Shown: positions 33,282-41,343 of the stretch, one piece after another | Numbering within the stretch: position 1 is the first letter of the stretch | Layout: each line of letters opens with the position of its first letter | From: CAYJMQ01 sp964371555 | Lineage (GTDB): Bacteria; Bdellovibrionota; JACOXK01; 2-02-FULL-40-11 | DNA length: 64,000 nucleotides | Assembly (NCBI GenBank): GCA_964371555.1 | Contig: CAYJMQ010000001.1 | Span: forward strand, 1 to 64,000 | Reading direction: 5' to 3' | The notes under the pieces: generated by a model | What the model saw: the letters and a program-made list of their open reading frames with translations, nothing else | What the model was told of the DNA's origin: nothing | The model's database searches: none | Translations under genes and position numbers: made by a program

Positions 33282-34850
33282 ATGAACAAAAGGATTCTGG
33301 TCCTGTTTTTGGCTGCATGGCTTGTTTTTGCGATCGGATGTTCGAAAGAAGCAGATAAAAGGGATTCGTCAACAAATATACCGGCCGGATCATTCAGCAG
33401 TGGCAATGGCAGCAGTGGCAATAGCGCAGATGAAGATTGGGGCTTAGAGACAGAGGCATGGAATTGCCAAGATTCTTTAAAGATTTTTTCGTATCTCGAG
33501 AAAGTTCATCTGAACGGTGAAAGAATCAAATCGGAAAAATGGATATTGGTGCGTGAAGCGCTTCGAAAGATTTTAGATAAAAGAAGAATCCCGACTCCGC
33601 TTATTTCAGTGTCTGAAAAAAGGGTATCTTATATAAACTTTATTCCTCCTGCGCTCCGCAGGTGTCAATTATTTCTGGATCAGATTGAAGATGAGAAAAA
33701 ATATTGCGCAACGGTTGAAAAAATTGCTTCAGAGATTGAAACCGACGGTGTCCCTCCCTTCACACCCCTTACAAAAGAAGAGCTTCTTCGTTTGATTCAC
33801 AAGGGAATCTTAAGATATTTTATTGCAAGCCTCGATCCCCATTCCTGGATGAACGAATGGATTGAATTTCAATCAAGAAAAGCGGGCATATTTTTTGATG
33901 TGGATCCGAACGAAAATGTTTTTCGTTCTCCTCCAAATATTAAAGATAACCCGGTTTTTAATTTACCCGCCCAAGATTCTTTGCATGCCCGTTTCTTTGG
34001 AGACGAAAATGAAATTTTATATATAGAACTTTTGCGATTTAATGAAACTTCGTCCGTCTCTTTTAAGAAAGAATATGAAACCTTTGTCTCTCTTTCAGAT
34101 AAAAGAAAAGGGTTGATCATCGATCTGCGCAGAAACGTTGGAGGGAGCGTTGCGGCCGTGGCAGAACTTTCGGATCTCTTTTTAAAGGAAGGACCCACAC
34201 TTGTGATGAGGGAAAAAAAAGATGAGAACGAATGGGAAAATCATATCCGCTATGCGCAGATTGGAAATGAGCTAAATGGAATCGATCGGCTTCCCATTGT
34301 TATCTTAATCAGTCGTTTCTCCGCTTCCGCGTCGGAGATATTTGCTTCGATCATGAAAGAATATCATGCTGCCGTCATTATCGGCGAGCGTTCATTTGGA
34401 AAAGGGACGGGGCAGATCAACGGCCCGCTCACCGCGTTTCCATTGGGGGTGAAATCGCGCTCGGTTCTTTCAGTGACGACAGATTATACCTACTCTCCAA
34501 GCGGCAGGCCTCTTCAGCTGGAAGGGGTAGAACCGGATATTTATGTTTATGACCATGACTATCGTGATTGCCTTGAAAAGTGCCCCGCAGACCGACCGCA
34601 CGAGCGTTGGATCGATCGCCAATTATTACCGAGCTGCTGTGAAAAGGCTTTTTTTGACGCGCATTATGAAAGAAATTTAAGAAACACCGTCCCCGTTCCT
34701 TTACCGCAGTCGACCTCTTTTAAAGAGCCCCCCTTTTCCACGATGAATTCATGGTGGCTCGATTTAAAACAAAAACTTGAAAAATATTTTTCTGATCTGA
34801 AAGGGGAATTTAGGCTCGGTTTACTCCTCGATTTTTTTTCTTCCTTCTAG
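33282..34850 (+). CDS. S41 family C-terminal processing peptidase-like lipoprotein
   Basis: 522 aa. Lipobox A-I-G-C after a 19-residue signal. A low-complexity Ser/Gly linker follows, partly encoded by a 15-bp tandem repeat. Catalytic-domain motifs: L-I-I-D-L-R-R-N-V-G-G-S near residue 285, the Ser region S-R-F-S-A-S-A-S-E-I-F at 344-354 and the Lys in G-E-R-S-F-G-K-G (Lys374). Between the D-P-H-S-W-M cap sequence and the catalytic core there is no recognisable PDZ domain, which most CtpA/Tsp proteases carry, so substrate selection probably differs. The C-terminus has six Cys, pairs likely. Located outside the cytoplasm. Confidence 0.85.
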   Translation: MNKRILVLFLAAWLVFAIGCSKEADKRDSSTNIPAGSFSSGNGSSGNSADEDWGLETEAWNCQDSLKIFSYLEKVHLNGERIKSEKWILVREALRKILDKRRIPTPLISVSEKRVSYINFIPPALRRCQLFLDQIEDEKKYCATVEKIASEIETDGVPPFTPLTKEELLRLIHKGILRYFIASLDPHSWMNEWIEFQSRKAGIFFDVDPNENVFRSPPNIKDNPVFNLPAQDSLHARFFGDENEILYIELLRFNETSSVSFKKEYETFVSLSDKRKGLIIDLRRNVGGSVAAVAELSDLFLKEGPTLVMREKKDENEWENHIRYAQIGNELNGIDRLPIVILISRFSASASEIFASIMKEYHAAVIIGERSFGKGTGQINGPLTAFPLGVKSRSVLSVTTDYTYSPSGRPLQLEGVEPDIYVYDHDYRDCLEKCPADRPHERWIDRQLLPSCCEKAFFDAHYERNLRNTVPVPLPQSTSFKEPPFSTMNSWWLDLKQKLEKYFSDLKGEFRLGLLLDFFSSF

Positions 34851-34890
34851 TTTCCCTTCGTGATAATCGTCAAAAGCTATTAGGGATTTA

Positions 34891-34931
34891 GATCCTTCGC
34901 TGCGGGCTTTGCCCTGCGCTCAGGATGACAG
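34891..34931. repeat. Intergenic palindromic repeat (ATCCTGAGCGC...GCGAAGGAT type) in the hisS leader
   Basis: On the minus strand: TCATCCTGAGCGCAGGGC then AAAGCCCGCAGCGAAGGATC. It folds as an outer stem (ATCCT/AGGAT), a 2-nt bulge on each side (ga/ga) and an inner GC-rich stem. The same plan occurs in the 43663-43766 element. It ends next to the GGGAG ribosome-binding site of hisS. Confidence 0.75.
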
Positions 34932-34940
34932 GGAGTATTC

Positions 34941-36197
34941 ATGCCATACGAAAGTGTAAGAGGGATGAACGATGTGATCCCTCCAGAATCATCTTTTTGG
35001 GGTGAGTTGCAGTTAAAGGCGCGTCGGTTATTTGAGAGTTTTGGGTTCTCTGAAATCATAACCCCCGTTGTGGAACGCACCGATCTTTTTACGCAGAGCG
35101 TTGGCCAAACCACCGATATTATCGAAAAACAGATGTATACGTTTGAAGACAAAAAGGGGGAGCGCTTATCTTTGCGTCCCGAAGGGACGGCGCCTGTCGT
35201 TCGGGCATATCTTGAACATCAGCTTTATCATCCCGATCCTTACAAAAAACTCTATTATTGGGGACCGATGTATCGATATGAGAGAACGCAGAAAGGACGA
35301 TACCGCCAGTTTTATCAATTTGGGGTCGAAGTATTTGGCGCCCCTTCCCCGCGTATTGACGCAGAAACGATTTATATGGTGACACAATATTATAAAGAAG
35401 TCGGTGTAAAATCGTTTGAGGTTCAGATCAATTCAATGGGATGCCAAACATGCCGCCCCCCCTATCGTGAGATGTTGCTCTCTTATCTCAGGCCGCTCTC
35501 ATCCGAGCTTTGCGCGGATTGCCAGAGACGGCTTGAAAAAAATCCGCTTCGGACACTCGATTGCAAGGAAGAGCGCTGCCGTGTTTCGACAAAAAAAGCT
35601 CCCAAAATAGTCGATCATCTCTGTCAGTCTTGTAAAGATCATTTTCAAGGATTGAAAGAGGCGCTTCATCAATTGAATGTGGAAAATGTCATGAATCCGA
35701 ATATTGTCCGCGGGCTAGATTATTATGTGCGCACCGCATTTGAAATTGTATCGTCTGATTTGGGATCGCAAGACGCGCTTGGCGGAGGGGGGCGATACGA
35801 TGGGCTTGTAAAGGCGCTGGGGGGGGCGGATATCCCCGCATTTGGTTTTGCGGGAGGGATTGAGCGGCTTGTGATGGTGCTATCGAGAGATTTATCTTCG
35901 TCAATCGATCTTTATGTGGCGGCGCTTGGCCCAAAGGCAGAGGCTTTTTCATTTGCGCTGACGAATAAATTGCGAATGCAGGGGATCCGAACCGAGATCG
36001 ATTACAACGATTTTCCTCTCAAACAACAGATGAAAAAAGGGGATCGCTTCAACGCGCGGTTTGTATTAATCATCGGCGATCAGGAGATGGAGGCGGGGGA
36101 GGCGATTTTGCGAAATATGTCAACCAAAGAACAGCTGAAAATTCCTTTTGGCGAACTTCGGCAAGCAATTCCGGAGAAAGTAAAGAGATCATCATGA
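34941..36197 (+). CDS. hisS: Histidyl-tRNA synthetase
   Basis: 418 aa. Class II synthetase that charges tRNA-His. Seen: V-R-G-M-N-D-V (motif 1 entry), motif 2 Y-R-Y-E-R-T-Q-K-G-R-Y-R-Q-F-Y-Q, the His-specific R-G-L-D-Y-Y-V and motif 3 G-F-A-G-G-I-E-R. A Cys-rich insert (C-A-D-C ... C-Q-S-C) near residues 190-230 may bind zinc. Forms an operon with aspS (4-nt overlap). Its leader contains a palindromic repeat. Confidence 0.98.
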   Translation: MPYESVRGMNDVIPPESSFWGELQLKARRLFESFGFSEIITPVVERTDLFTQSVGQTTDIIEKQMYTFEDKKGERLSLRPEGTAPVVRAYLEHQLYHPDPYKKLYYWGPMYRYERTQKGRYRQFYQFGVEVFGAPSPRIDAETIYMVTQYYKEVGVKSFEVQINSMGCQTCRPPYREMLLSYLRPLSSELCADCQRRLEKNPLRTLDCKEERCRVSTKKAPKIVDHLCQSCKDHFQGLKEALHQLNVENVMNPNIVRGLDYYVRTAFEIVSSDLGSQDALGGGGRYDGLVKALGGADIPAFGFAGGIERLVMVLSRDLSSSIDLYVAALGPKAEAFSFALTNKLRMQGIRTEIDYNDFPLKQQMKKGDRFNARFVLIIGDQEMEAGEAILRNMSTKEQLKIPFGELRQAIPEKVKRSS

Positions 36198-37960
36198 ATT
36201 TAAAACGCACACAGTCCTGTGGCGACTTAACGATAAAAGATGTGGGTCGGAATGTGATTCTTTCGGGGTGGGTTGCGCGTCGGAGAGACCATGGGGGGGT
36301 GATCTTTATCGATCTTCGGGATCGCTATGGAATTACACAGGTGGTTTTTAATCCGAAGGTGAATCCATCTGTTCACAAAATGGCGGATGCGCTTCGAAAT
36401 GAATATGTGATTTCGGTGAGTGGAAAAGTCGCCACGAGGCCTGAGCGGATGGAAAATCCCAAAATGAAGACGGGCGAAATTGAGGTGACTGTCGATGCCC
36501 TTGAAATTTTAAACAGCTCCAAAGCGCTCCCATTTTTGATTGAAGAAGAGGCGGATGTGGCTTCAGAAAGCGTGAGATTAAAATATCGCTATTTGGATTT
36601 GAGACGAAAAAAACTTGCGCGCAATTTGATTTTGAGGCATCGGGTGGCTCAAACCGTTCGCCAATATCTTGTGAAAAACGATTTTTTGGAATTAGAAACC
36701 CCGTTTCTTATCAAAAGCACGCCAGAGGGGGCGAGGGATTATCTTGTTCCGAGCCGTTTGAATCCGGGGCATTTTTACGCGCTTCCCCAGTCCCCACAGA
36801 TTTTTAAACAGCTTTTTATGGTTTCCGGCTTTGAGCGATATTTTCAGATTGCCCGCTGTTTCCGCGACGAAGATTTACGGGCCGATCGCCAGCCTGAATT
36901 TACCCAGATTGATATTGAGATGTCTTTTGTCGATTCGGATGACGTCATGCGGCTGATCGAGGGGATGATGGCTCAAATTTTTATGACTGAGAAAAATATC
37001 GATCTGAAAGTTCCTTTTCAGAGATTGACATATCAGGAAGCGATCGATCGCTACGGCGTTGATAAACCCGATCTCCGGTTTGGTTTGGAACTTAAAGAAA
37101 TTACAGACCTTGTAAAAGATGTCGAATTTAAGGTTTTTTCTTACGCAGCCCAGGAAGGGGGGGTGGTAAAGGCGCTCAGGGTTCCAAACTCTTCTCTTTC
37201 CAGGAAGGATTTTGATGAGCTTGAGAAACAGGCGGCTATTTATGGGGCCAAGGGGCTTGCGTGGGTAAAAATTGAGGATCGTTTATGGAAATCGCCGATT
37301 ACAAAGTATTTTAAAGAGGCCGAAATCAAAAAGATCAATGAAAAATTAGGCGCAGGCGAAGGGGATGCGCTGCTTTTCATTGCGGATACTGAATCAGACG
37401 TTGTCAATGCCTCCCTTGGGAATCTTCGGGTTCACCTTGGGAAAAAATTGAAATTGATCCCAGCCGATGAAGTGAAGTTTTGCTGGGTCTATCAGTTTCC
37501 ATTGTTTGAAATCGATCCCGAAGAAAATCGACTTGTTTCAAAACATCATCCCTTCACACGTCCGAGATGCGAGGATATCGCGCATCTGTCCAAAAAACCG
37601 CAAGAGGTTCTCTCAGATGCGTATGATCTGGTTTTAAATGGCGTGGAAATCGGGGGTGGAAGTATCCGGATTCATGAAAAAGAGATCCAGGACGCGGTTT
37701 TTAAGATTTTAAAGATTGAAAAAGAAGAGGCCGCGGAAAAATTTGGATTTTTGTTAGAGGCGCTTCAGTTCGGGGCTCCCCCCCATGGCGGGATTGCGCT
37801 CGGTTTTGACCGGCTGATTGCCTTTTTGTGCGGCTCTGAGTCGATTCGGGATGTGATGGCGTTTCCCAAGACCCAAAAAGCGCAGTGTATGATGAGTCAG
37901 TCCCCCGGGCGGGTCGATGAAAAACAGCTCAAAGAACTTCATTTGAAGGTGACCAAGTGA
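36194..37960 (+). CDS. aspS: Aspartyl-tRNA synthetase
   Basis: 588 aa, the bacterial long form with a GAD insert domain. N-terminal OB anticodon-binding domain (G-W-V-A-R-R-R-D-H-G-G-V), motif 2 F-R-D-E-D-L-R-A-D-R-Q-P-E-F-T-Q, GAD domain around residues 290-420, and motif 3 G-I-A-L-G-F-D-R-L. hisS-aspS pairing is common. Whether it is discriminating or charges tRNA-Asn also cannot be told from the motifs checked. Confidence 0.98.
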   Translation: MNLKRTQSCGDLTIKDVGRNVILSGWVARRRDHGGVIFIDLRDRYGITQVVFNPKVNPSVHKMADALRNEYVISVSGKVATRPERMENPKMKTGEIEVTVDALEILNSSKALPFLIEEEADVASESVRLKYRYLDLRRKKLARNLILRHRVAQTVRQYLVKNDFLELETPFLIKSTPEGARDYLVPSRLNPGHFYALPQSPQIFKQLFMVSGFERYFQIARCFRDEDLRADRQPEFTQIDIEMSFVDSDDVMRLIEGMMAQIFMTEKNIDLKVPFQRLTYQEAIDRYGVDKPDLRFGLELKEITDLVKDVEFKVFSYAAQEGGVVKALRVPNSSLSRKDFDELEKQAAIYGAKGLAWVKIEDRLWKSPITKYFKEAEIKKINEKLGAGEGDALLFIADTESDVVNASLGNLRVHLGKKLKLIPADEVKFCWVYQFPLFEIDPEENRLVSKHHPFTRPRCEDIAHLSKKPQEVLSDAYDLVLNGVEIGGGSIRIHEKEIQDAVFKILKIEKEEAAEKFGFLLEALQFGAPPHGGIALGFDRLIAFLCGSESIRDVMAFPKTQKAQCMMSQSPGRVDEKQLKELHLKVTK

Positions 37961-38000
37961 GGGTGATTTGGCTTCGTCTCAACCCAAAAGCGGGTTAGCT

Positions 38001-39668
38001 ATGTCAGAGACATTTGACGTCATTATTATTGGCGGTGGAATTAACGGGACTGGAGTTGCCAGAGACTGAGCGCTTCGCGGGTTAAAAACATTACTGATTG
38101 AAAAGAAAGATTTGTGCGGCGGAACCTCCGGCTCTTCTTCGGGAATGATTCATGGCGGGCTTCGTTATCTTCTTTATGATGTAAAGACAACGAAGATTTC
38201 ATCGAAAGACAGCGGTTATATTCAAAAAATCGCCCCTTTTTTATTATTCCGGATCCCTTTTTTATTTCTGATTCATGGGAAAGAAGGGCCAAATGTGGAG
38301 TTTCTTGAAACCTTTTTTGAAATTTATGATCGTTATTCAAAATTAAAAAATGCGAAGCTGCATACCAGACTGAATCAAGAGGAGGTTCATCGCCTCGAAC
38401 CTGGCCTGGCTTCTGACATTACAGGGGCAATCACATTTGATGAATGGGGGGTCGACCCCTATCGTTTATGCCTGCTTAACGCGAAAGATGCCGTACGCTC
38501 GGGGGGAGAAGTTTTGCTTCATACGGAAGTCGTAGATCTCTTATTCTCTCAGGATGGGAAGGAGAAAAGAGTCAGCGGTGTTCGTGTTCGCACCCGAGAC
38601 AGAGGGTATAAAGATTATTTTGGAAAGGTTGTTTTAAATATTTCAGGTCCATGGATTTCAAAAATTTGCAAGATGGCCGGGGTTGATCTCAGGCTGAGGC
38701 CCGGCAAAGGAATTCATATTGTCTTTGATCGGCGGATTTCAAACATTGCGTTAATGACGCAGACGATCGACCGCCGGTCGGTTTTTCTCCTTCCTTATGA
38801 GAATACTTCGATCATTGGAACAACAGATGACGATTTTTATGGGGATCCGGATCATCTGGAGGTGACGCAGGATGAGGTGGAATATCTGTTTCAGGCGATT
38901 GAACGGGTATTTCCGGATATTCGTAAATACCGGGTCATAGCGACTTATGCCGGTATCCGTCCAACGCTTTATGAATGGGGGAAGCTCGAAGACGAGCTTT
39001 CCCGCGAACATAAAATTTTTGATCACAGTACAGAGGGGGTGGAAGGTTTTTTAACGATGGCTGGCGGGAAGCTTGCAAGTTATCGTCTAATGAGTGAAGA
39101 ACTGACGGATGTTGTTTGTAAAAAATTGAATCTCAGGAAAAAATGTGAAACGCATCAACGGCCGCTTCCCGGGGGTGAGGATTTGATTTCGGCTGACGAA
39201 CTCAAAGCGATGGCAGCGCGCGCCGGAATCTCTCTTTATGCGCTCTCCCGTCTCTATTTTCGTCATGGGGGGGGGATTCGTGATATTTTTTGTTTTATTG
39301 AGGAGCATCCGTCGTAACGTCGTCTGATTTGTGCGGCCGGGCCGGTTCTCGGAGCAGAGATGCGTTATGTGATTTCAAAAGAGTGGGCTGAGTCACTCGA
39401 TGATATTGGAAGAAGAACACGACTGGGGTGGGGAGGCTGTCAGGGGGGCGATTGCGTCTGGCCGGCGGCGCTCATTTTAAAGGAAATGCTGGGTAAAGAT
39501 CCTGTGAAGGAGGCCTCCATTTTTTTACAAAAACGTTGGAAATCTCTGATCCCTTGTTTCGAAGGAGATGCCGTCGCGCAGGAAGAGCTTAAATTTCAAT
39601 GGCTTCATCTTTCTCAGCTTCCGGCTCAGCTTCCGGCACATCTGCCGGTCTCAGAGGTAAGACCATGA
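38001..39668 (+). pseudogene. glpA: Glycerol-3-phosphate dehydrogenase, GlpA/GlpD type, interrupted by two in-frame stops
   Basis: A 555-codon reading in one frame gives a complete GlpA-like flavoprotein: FAD site I-I-I-G-G-G-I-N-G-T-G-V-A-R-D at the start, G-M-I-H-G-G-L-R-Y-L, a substrate and FAD domain ending with M-A-G-G-K-L-A-S-Y-R, and a C-terminal block with R-R-T-R-L-G-W-G-G-C-Q-G-G-D-C. Two stops interrupt it: TGA at 38067-38069, where the family usually has Cys or Ala (R-D-x-A-L-R-G), and TAA at 39315-39317 after E-E-H-P-S, where Tyr is usual. Both differ from TGC/TAC by a third-base change. Possibilities: nonsense-inactivated gene, assembly errors, or recoding of the TGA. Overlaps glpB by 4 nt. 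Confidence 0.85.
39613..39648. repeat. Three tandem 12-bp repeats at the 3' end of glpA
   Basis: CTCAGCTTCCGG twice, then CACATCTGCCGG, encoding a repeated S-Q-L-P-A-Q-L-P-A-H-L-P tail just before the glpA stop. Confidence 0.75.
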
Positions 39669-40885
39669 AAGTTGATCTTTGTGTGATTGGAGGGGGGCTT
39701 TCAGGGACTCTGTCTGCCGTTCATGCCGGATCGAAGGGGAAGCGGGTGGTTTTGGTCCGGAGTGGATGGGGGGGGACAGCGCTTTCCTCTGGGGCGTTCG
39801 ATGTGGCAGATACATCTCATGAGGGTTTTGAGATCAGGGATCATATAGAACAGATTAAAAAAGAGTATCCCGACCACCCCTATCATTTTCTGAATTTTGA
39901 AAATTTGAGCCCTGCTTTTGAGCTTTTAAAAAAGGTGTTTCCATTCCGGATCCTGGGATCGTATCGTGAAAATCATCTCTTTCTTTCACAAATGGGGCGT
40001 TGGCTCAGGCGCGCGTTTGCGATGGAATCCCAATCTTTTGATTTTAAGGTTTCTGGCCGGAGAAAGGCTCTCGTCATCGGTTTTTCACCAATGATCCCAG
40101 CCCCTCTTCTTCAGTCTGAACTCTGTATATCGGAATCAGTTCCGTGGCATCGCAATGAAGTCAATCTTCTCCCCCAGACGATGGCAAAGTTTCTCGATCG
40201 GCCCGAGGAGCTTCAAAATCTTGCCAAACATATTAAATCAAAAATAAAATCGCATTTCTTCCAGGCGCTTCTGGTTCCGCCGGTCATTGGTCTTGATTAT
40301 TTTAGTGAACGGCGGCGTGAGCTCGAATCCCTGATGGGATGCCCCGTCTATGAAACATTGGGGGGGAGCAATTCAGTTCCCGGTATCCGGTTTCAGAGGG
40401 GGCTCGTGGAAGCCCTCCGCTCTCAAAATATTGCCGTTATAAATGGAAGGGCTGAAAAAGTGAGAAAAGAAAAGAAAAAAATTTTGGCAATCGGGGGATA
40501 TGAAGACAGCGGAGATCTTTTTGAAATTGAAGCTTCTTCTTTTGTTTTGGCAACGGGGAAGTTTCTGTCAAGGGGGATTCGTATCAAAAGAAGTGGGCGC
40601 ATTTTTCAGGAACCCCTCTTTCATCTCCCTTTATTTTATAGGGGAACGCCGGTTTCCGAGATGAGTCCAGGCTCTTTGTTAAGAGATGACTTTTTTGAAA
40701 AACAGCCTTTTTTGGAGGTTGGTGTAAAAACAAATCGTCGGCTTCTTCCACTGGACGACAGCGGAGAAATTGTTTATGAGAATCTTCGTGTGTGTGGAAC
40801 ACTGCTTTATGGCTTTGATCCTTATGGGGGGGAGAGCCGGTTTGGCGTTTCCATGCTTTCGGGCTATCAGGCGGGGGAAGCATAA
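39665..40885 (+). CDS. glpB: Anaerobic glycerol-3-phosphate dehydrogenase subunit B (GlpB-like)
   Basis: 406 aa from the ATG at 39665, which overlaps the TGA of glpA. An earlier start would be within glpA. It has an N-terminal FAD-binding Rossmann motif V-I-G-G-G-L-S-G-T-L-S-A (residues 7-18), G-G-T-A-L-S-S-G-A-F-D near residue 37 and a C-terminal Y-G-G-E-S-R-F-G-V. GlpB carries electrons between GlpA and the membrane-associated Fe-S subunit GlpC. Here GlpC is represented only by a short ferredoxin-like gene. Confidence 0.85.
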   Translation: MKVDLCVIGGGLSGTLSAVHAGSKGKRVVLVRSGWGGTALSSGAFDVADTSHEGFEIRDHIEQIKKEYPDHPYHFLNFENLSPAFELLKKVFPFRILGSYRENHLFLSQMGRWLRRAFAMESQSFDFKVSGRRKALVIGFSPMIPAPLLQSELCISESVPWHRNEVNLLPQTMAKFLDRPEELQNLAKHIKSKIKSHFFQALLVPPVIGLDYFSERRRELESLMGCPVYETLGGSNSVPGIRFQRGLVEALRSQNIAVINGRAEKVRKEKKKILAIGGYEDSGDLFEIEASSFVLATGKFLSRGIRIKRSGRIFQEPLFHLPLFYRGTPVSEMSPGSLLRDDFFEKQPFLEVGVKTNRRLLPLDDSGEIVYENLRVCGTLLYGFDPYGGESRFGVSMLSGYQAGEA

Positions 40886-40923
40886 CCCAGAGGAATAATC
40901 CAGAAGAACTATCCAGAAGAACT
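40885..40923. repeat. Three 13-bp tandem repeats in the glpB to Fe-S gene spacer
   Basis: Two exact copies of ATCCAGAAGAACT (40898-40910, 40911-40923) and a diverged copy before them. They fill almost the whole intergenic gap and carry AGA(G/A)GA purine stretches that could act as ribosome-binding sites. Confidence 0.75.
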
Positions 40924-40926
40924 ATA

Positions 40927-41343
40927 ATGAAGAGCACTCTCAAATGGCTTTACGCCAAATTCAATCTTGCGGTCGCCTTTCTTTTGCATCTTTTTTTTAA
41001 GCGATGGTTTCGAAAGCGCGGGCTTAAAGAATTTTTGGCATTTTATTCGAAAGATCATGTATTTGCGCTGACTGGCGGCGAGCGAAAAAATAACCACGCA
41101 TTTGGAAACTGTATCTATTGCGGGCTTTGTGTGAGCGAGTGCCGTGAAGTCAACCCGGGTTTTTACGAAACATTTGCAACGCCGGCTGGCATTGCCTTTT
41201 CCTATTCGCGGTCGTTGCCTGAGATTTCAATGAACACTGATTTTCTTTCCTATTGCCCTGACTGCGCGGCTTGCGAAAGGGTTTGTCCGATGGGGGTTCC
41301 ATTGAATCAAATTGTGGGATTTGTGAAGCATCATGCGGGATAA
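40927..41343 (+). CDS. 4Fe-4S dicluster protein, GlpC-like N-terminal part
   Basis: 138 aa. Two clusters are predicted: C-I-Y-C-G-L-C-V-S-E-C near residue 62 and C-P-D-C-A-A-C-E-R-V-C-P near residue 111. A short hydrophobic, basic N-terminal helix (L-A-V-A-F-L-L-H-L-F-F-K-R-W) may sit at the membrane. It lacks the Cys-rich CCG domains of full-length GlpC/HdrB. Position between glpB and a flavoprotein suggests an electron shuttle for these dehydrogenases. Overlaps the next gene by 11 nt. Confidence 0.85.
   Translation: MKSTLKWLYAKFNLAVAFLLHLFFKRWFRKRGLKEFLAFYSKDHVFALTGGERKNNHAFGNCIYCGLCVSECREVNPGFYETFATPAGIAFSYSRSLPEISMNTDFLSYCPDCAACERVCPMGVPLNQIVGFVKHHAG

Noticed and set aside
38067..38069. 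Alternative genetic code with TGA as sense codon
   Set aside because: Many intact genes in the window end at TGA, often in ATGA overlaps, so TGA is a normal stop here.
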